5,907 bases of DNA from an uncultured Clostridia bacterium (GTDB lineage Bacteria > Bacillota > Clostridia > Christensenellales > Borkfalkiaceae), in contig USSJ01000088.1 of assembly GCA_900557285.1 (NCBI GenBank), positions 1 to 5,907 of the forward strand, given 5' to 3'. Below, one piece after another: positions 5,332-5,907 of the stretch. Position 1 is the stretch's first letter. Every line of letters starts with the position of its first letter. Below the pieces are notes generated by a model. The model was not told the DNA's origin, made no database searches, and was given only the letters and a program-made list of their open reading frames with translations. Position numbers and translations under genes: made by a program.

Positions 5332-5859
5332 ATGCGCATTGAAATCAGTGAAAAAAATTGCAAGGCGGGCGAAAAGCTTATCGGAGTAGTGGAGAAAAAA
5401 GTAGCAAAACTCGATAAGTATTTTGATGAGGATGCAATTTGCTCTGTATATCTGAAACAGGAAAACAAAATCAGTAAAACGGAACTCACGATTTATTATA
5501 AAGGCAACATGGTACGTGCAGAAGTTTCGGGCGATAATTTTTACGACAATATCGATGCCGTATTGCCGAAGATCGAACGGCAGATCTATAAACATAAGTC
5601 CAAGATCGAATCCAAACTGAAAAAAGATGCTTTTGTTGAAAAGCAGCTGTTTTTCCGGGATGAAGTTTTGCCGGAAAGTAAACTCGTGAAAACGAAGACG
5701 TTCCGGCTTACTCCCATGTCCGCAGAAGAGGCGGCTGATCAGTTGGATATGCTCGGCCATTCTTTTTATGTCTTTCAGGATTCCGAAACGGGAGAAGTAA
5801 GGGTCGTCTATCTGAGAGATGACGGGGGAATCGGACTTTTGATCCCCCAAAAAGCATAA
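5332..5859 (+). CDS. hpf: Long-form ribosome hibernation promoting factor
   Basis: HPF binds the decoding centre of the 30S subunit and, in its long form, pairs two 70S ribosomes into silent 100S dimers in stationary phase or stress. The 175-residue protein starts MRIEISEKN and has the S30AE/YfiA fold region (about 1-95), including the lysine-rich DAVLPKIERQIYKHKSKIE helix. A charged linker leads to the C-terminal dimerisation domain (about 118-172), recognisable from KTKTFRLTPMSAEEA and the closing VVYLRDDGGIGLLIP. The C-terminal domain separates it from short HPF and YfiA/RaiA of Proteobacteria. It follows clpC by 78 bp, so it may be a separate unit or receive read-through. Its codons appear more A/T-rich than those of clpC. 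In many Firmicutes hpf precedes secA, which may lie beyond the right edge. Confidence 0.94.
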   Translation: MRIEISEKNCKAGEKLIGVVEKKVAKLDKYFDEDAICSVYLKQENKISKTELTIYYKGNMVRAEVSGDNFYDNIDAVLPKIERQIYKHKSKIESKLKKDAFVEKQLFFRDEVLPESKLVKTKTFRLTPMSAEEAADQLDMLGHSFYVFQDSETGEVRVVYLRDDGGIGLLIPQKA

Positions 5860-5907
5860 AGACAAGTCGGGACAGTACCTGATTGAAAGCAGAGACCGCG
5901 AGGCTGA

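Noticed and set aside
4432..5865. Reverse-strand open frame of 477 codons opposite clpC and hpf
   Set aside because: It spans two unrelated, clearly coding forward genes. Its product is Phe/Arg/His-rich with no family features, and it results from mirror codon bias.
5860..5907. Start of a downstream gene after hpf
   Set aside because: Only 48 bases remain, with no start codon behind a ribosome binding site and no hairpin with a T-run. Nothing can be called.

Overview
This window reads as a chromosomal segment of a spore-forming, Gram-positive anaerobe of the Clostridia type. The evidence is a sporulation sigma factor of the sigma-K family next to an McsA/McsB/ClpC protein quality-control module and a long-form ribosome hibernation factor. 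Base composition is moderately GC-rich for Clostridia, and start sites have strong AGGAGG-like ribosome binding sites. A gut lineage such as Christensenellales is possible, but that is a guess from composition and gene content. All five confident genes lie on the + strand.

Layout. Positions 1-319 hold no gene I can assign. They contain a possible terminator tail at the left edge, a GC-rich palindromic hairpin cluster, a doubtful 39-codon ORF, a purine-rich tract and a strong Shine-Dalgarno. Positions 320-1018 encode an uninterrupted pro-sigma-K, the late mother-cell sporulation sigma factor. A candidate terminator (1070-1096) and a clear sigma-A promoter (TTTACA, 17 bp, TATAAT at 1107-1135) separate it from the next transcription unit. 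That unit has an ~83-nt leader with two small hairpins, then mcsA (1225-1713), mcsB (1706-2740, overlapping mcsA by 8 bp) and clpC (2764-5253). A candidate terminator overlaps the clpC stop codon. After a 78-bp gap comes long-form hpf (5332-5859), and then 48 bp with nothing recognisable.

How the genes work together. McsB is a protein arginine kinase and McsA is its zinc-binding activator. Phosphoarginine marks proteins for the N-domain of the AAA+ unfoldase ClpC, which feeds the ClpP protease encoded elsewhere. The parts needed for this pathway are visible: the phosphagen-kinase signature and RDxxRA motif in McsB, four CxxC pairs plus a UVR segment in McsA, and in ClpC the two N-domain glutamates of the phosphoarginine pockets, two Walker sites and the LGF ClpP-docking loop. 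HPF silences ribosomes as 100S dimers in slow growth or stress. The window thus groups stress, stationary-phase and sporulation functions.

The main departure from the textbook Firmicute arrangement is that the repressor gene ctsR, usually first in the ctsR-mcsA-mcsB-clpC operon, is not here. Sigma-K occupies the upstream position, and I see no CtsR heptad operator at the mcsA promoter. I found no mobile element, CRISPR array, tRNA or rRNA, and nothing that amounts to an undescribed multi-gene system. The items worth a second look are regulatory and residue-level.
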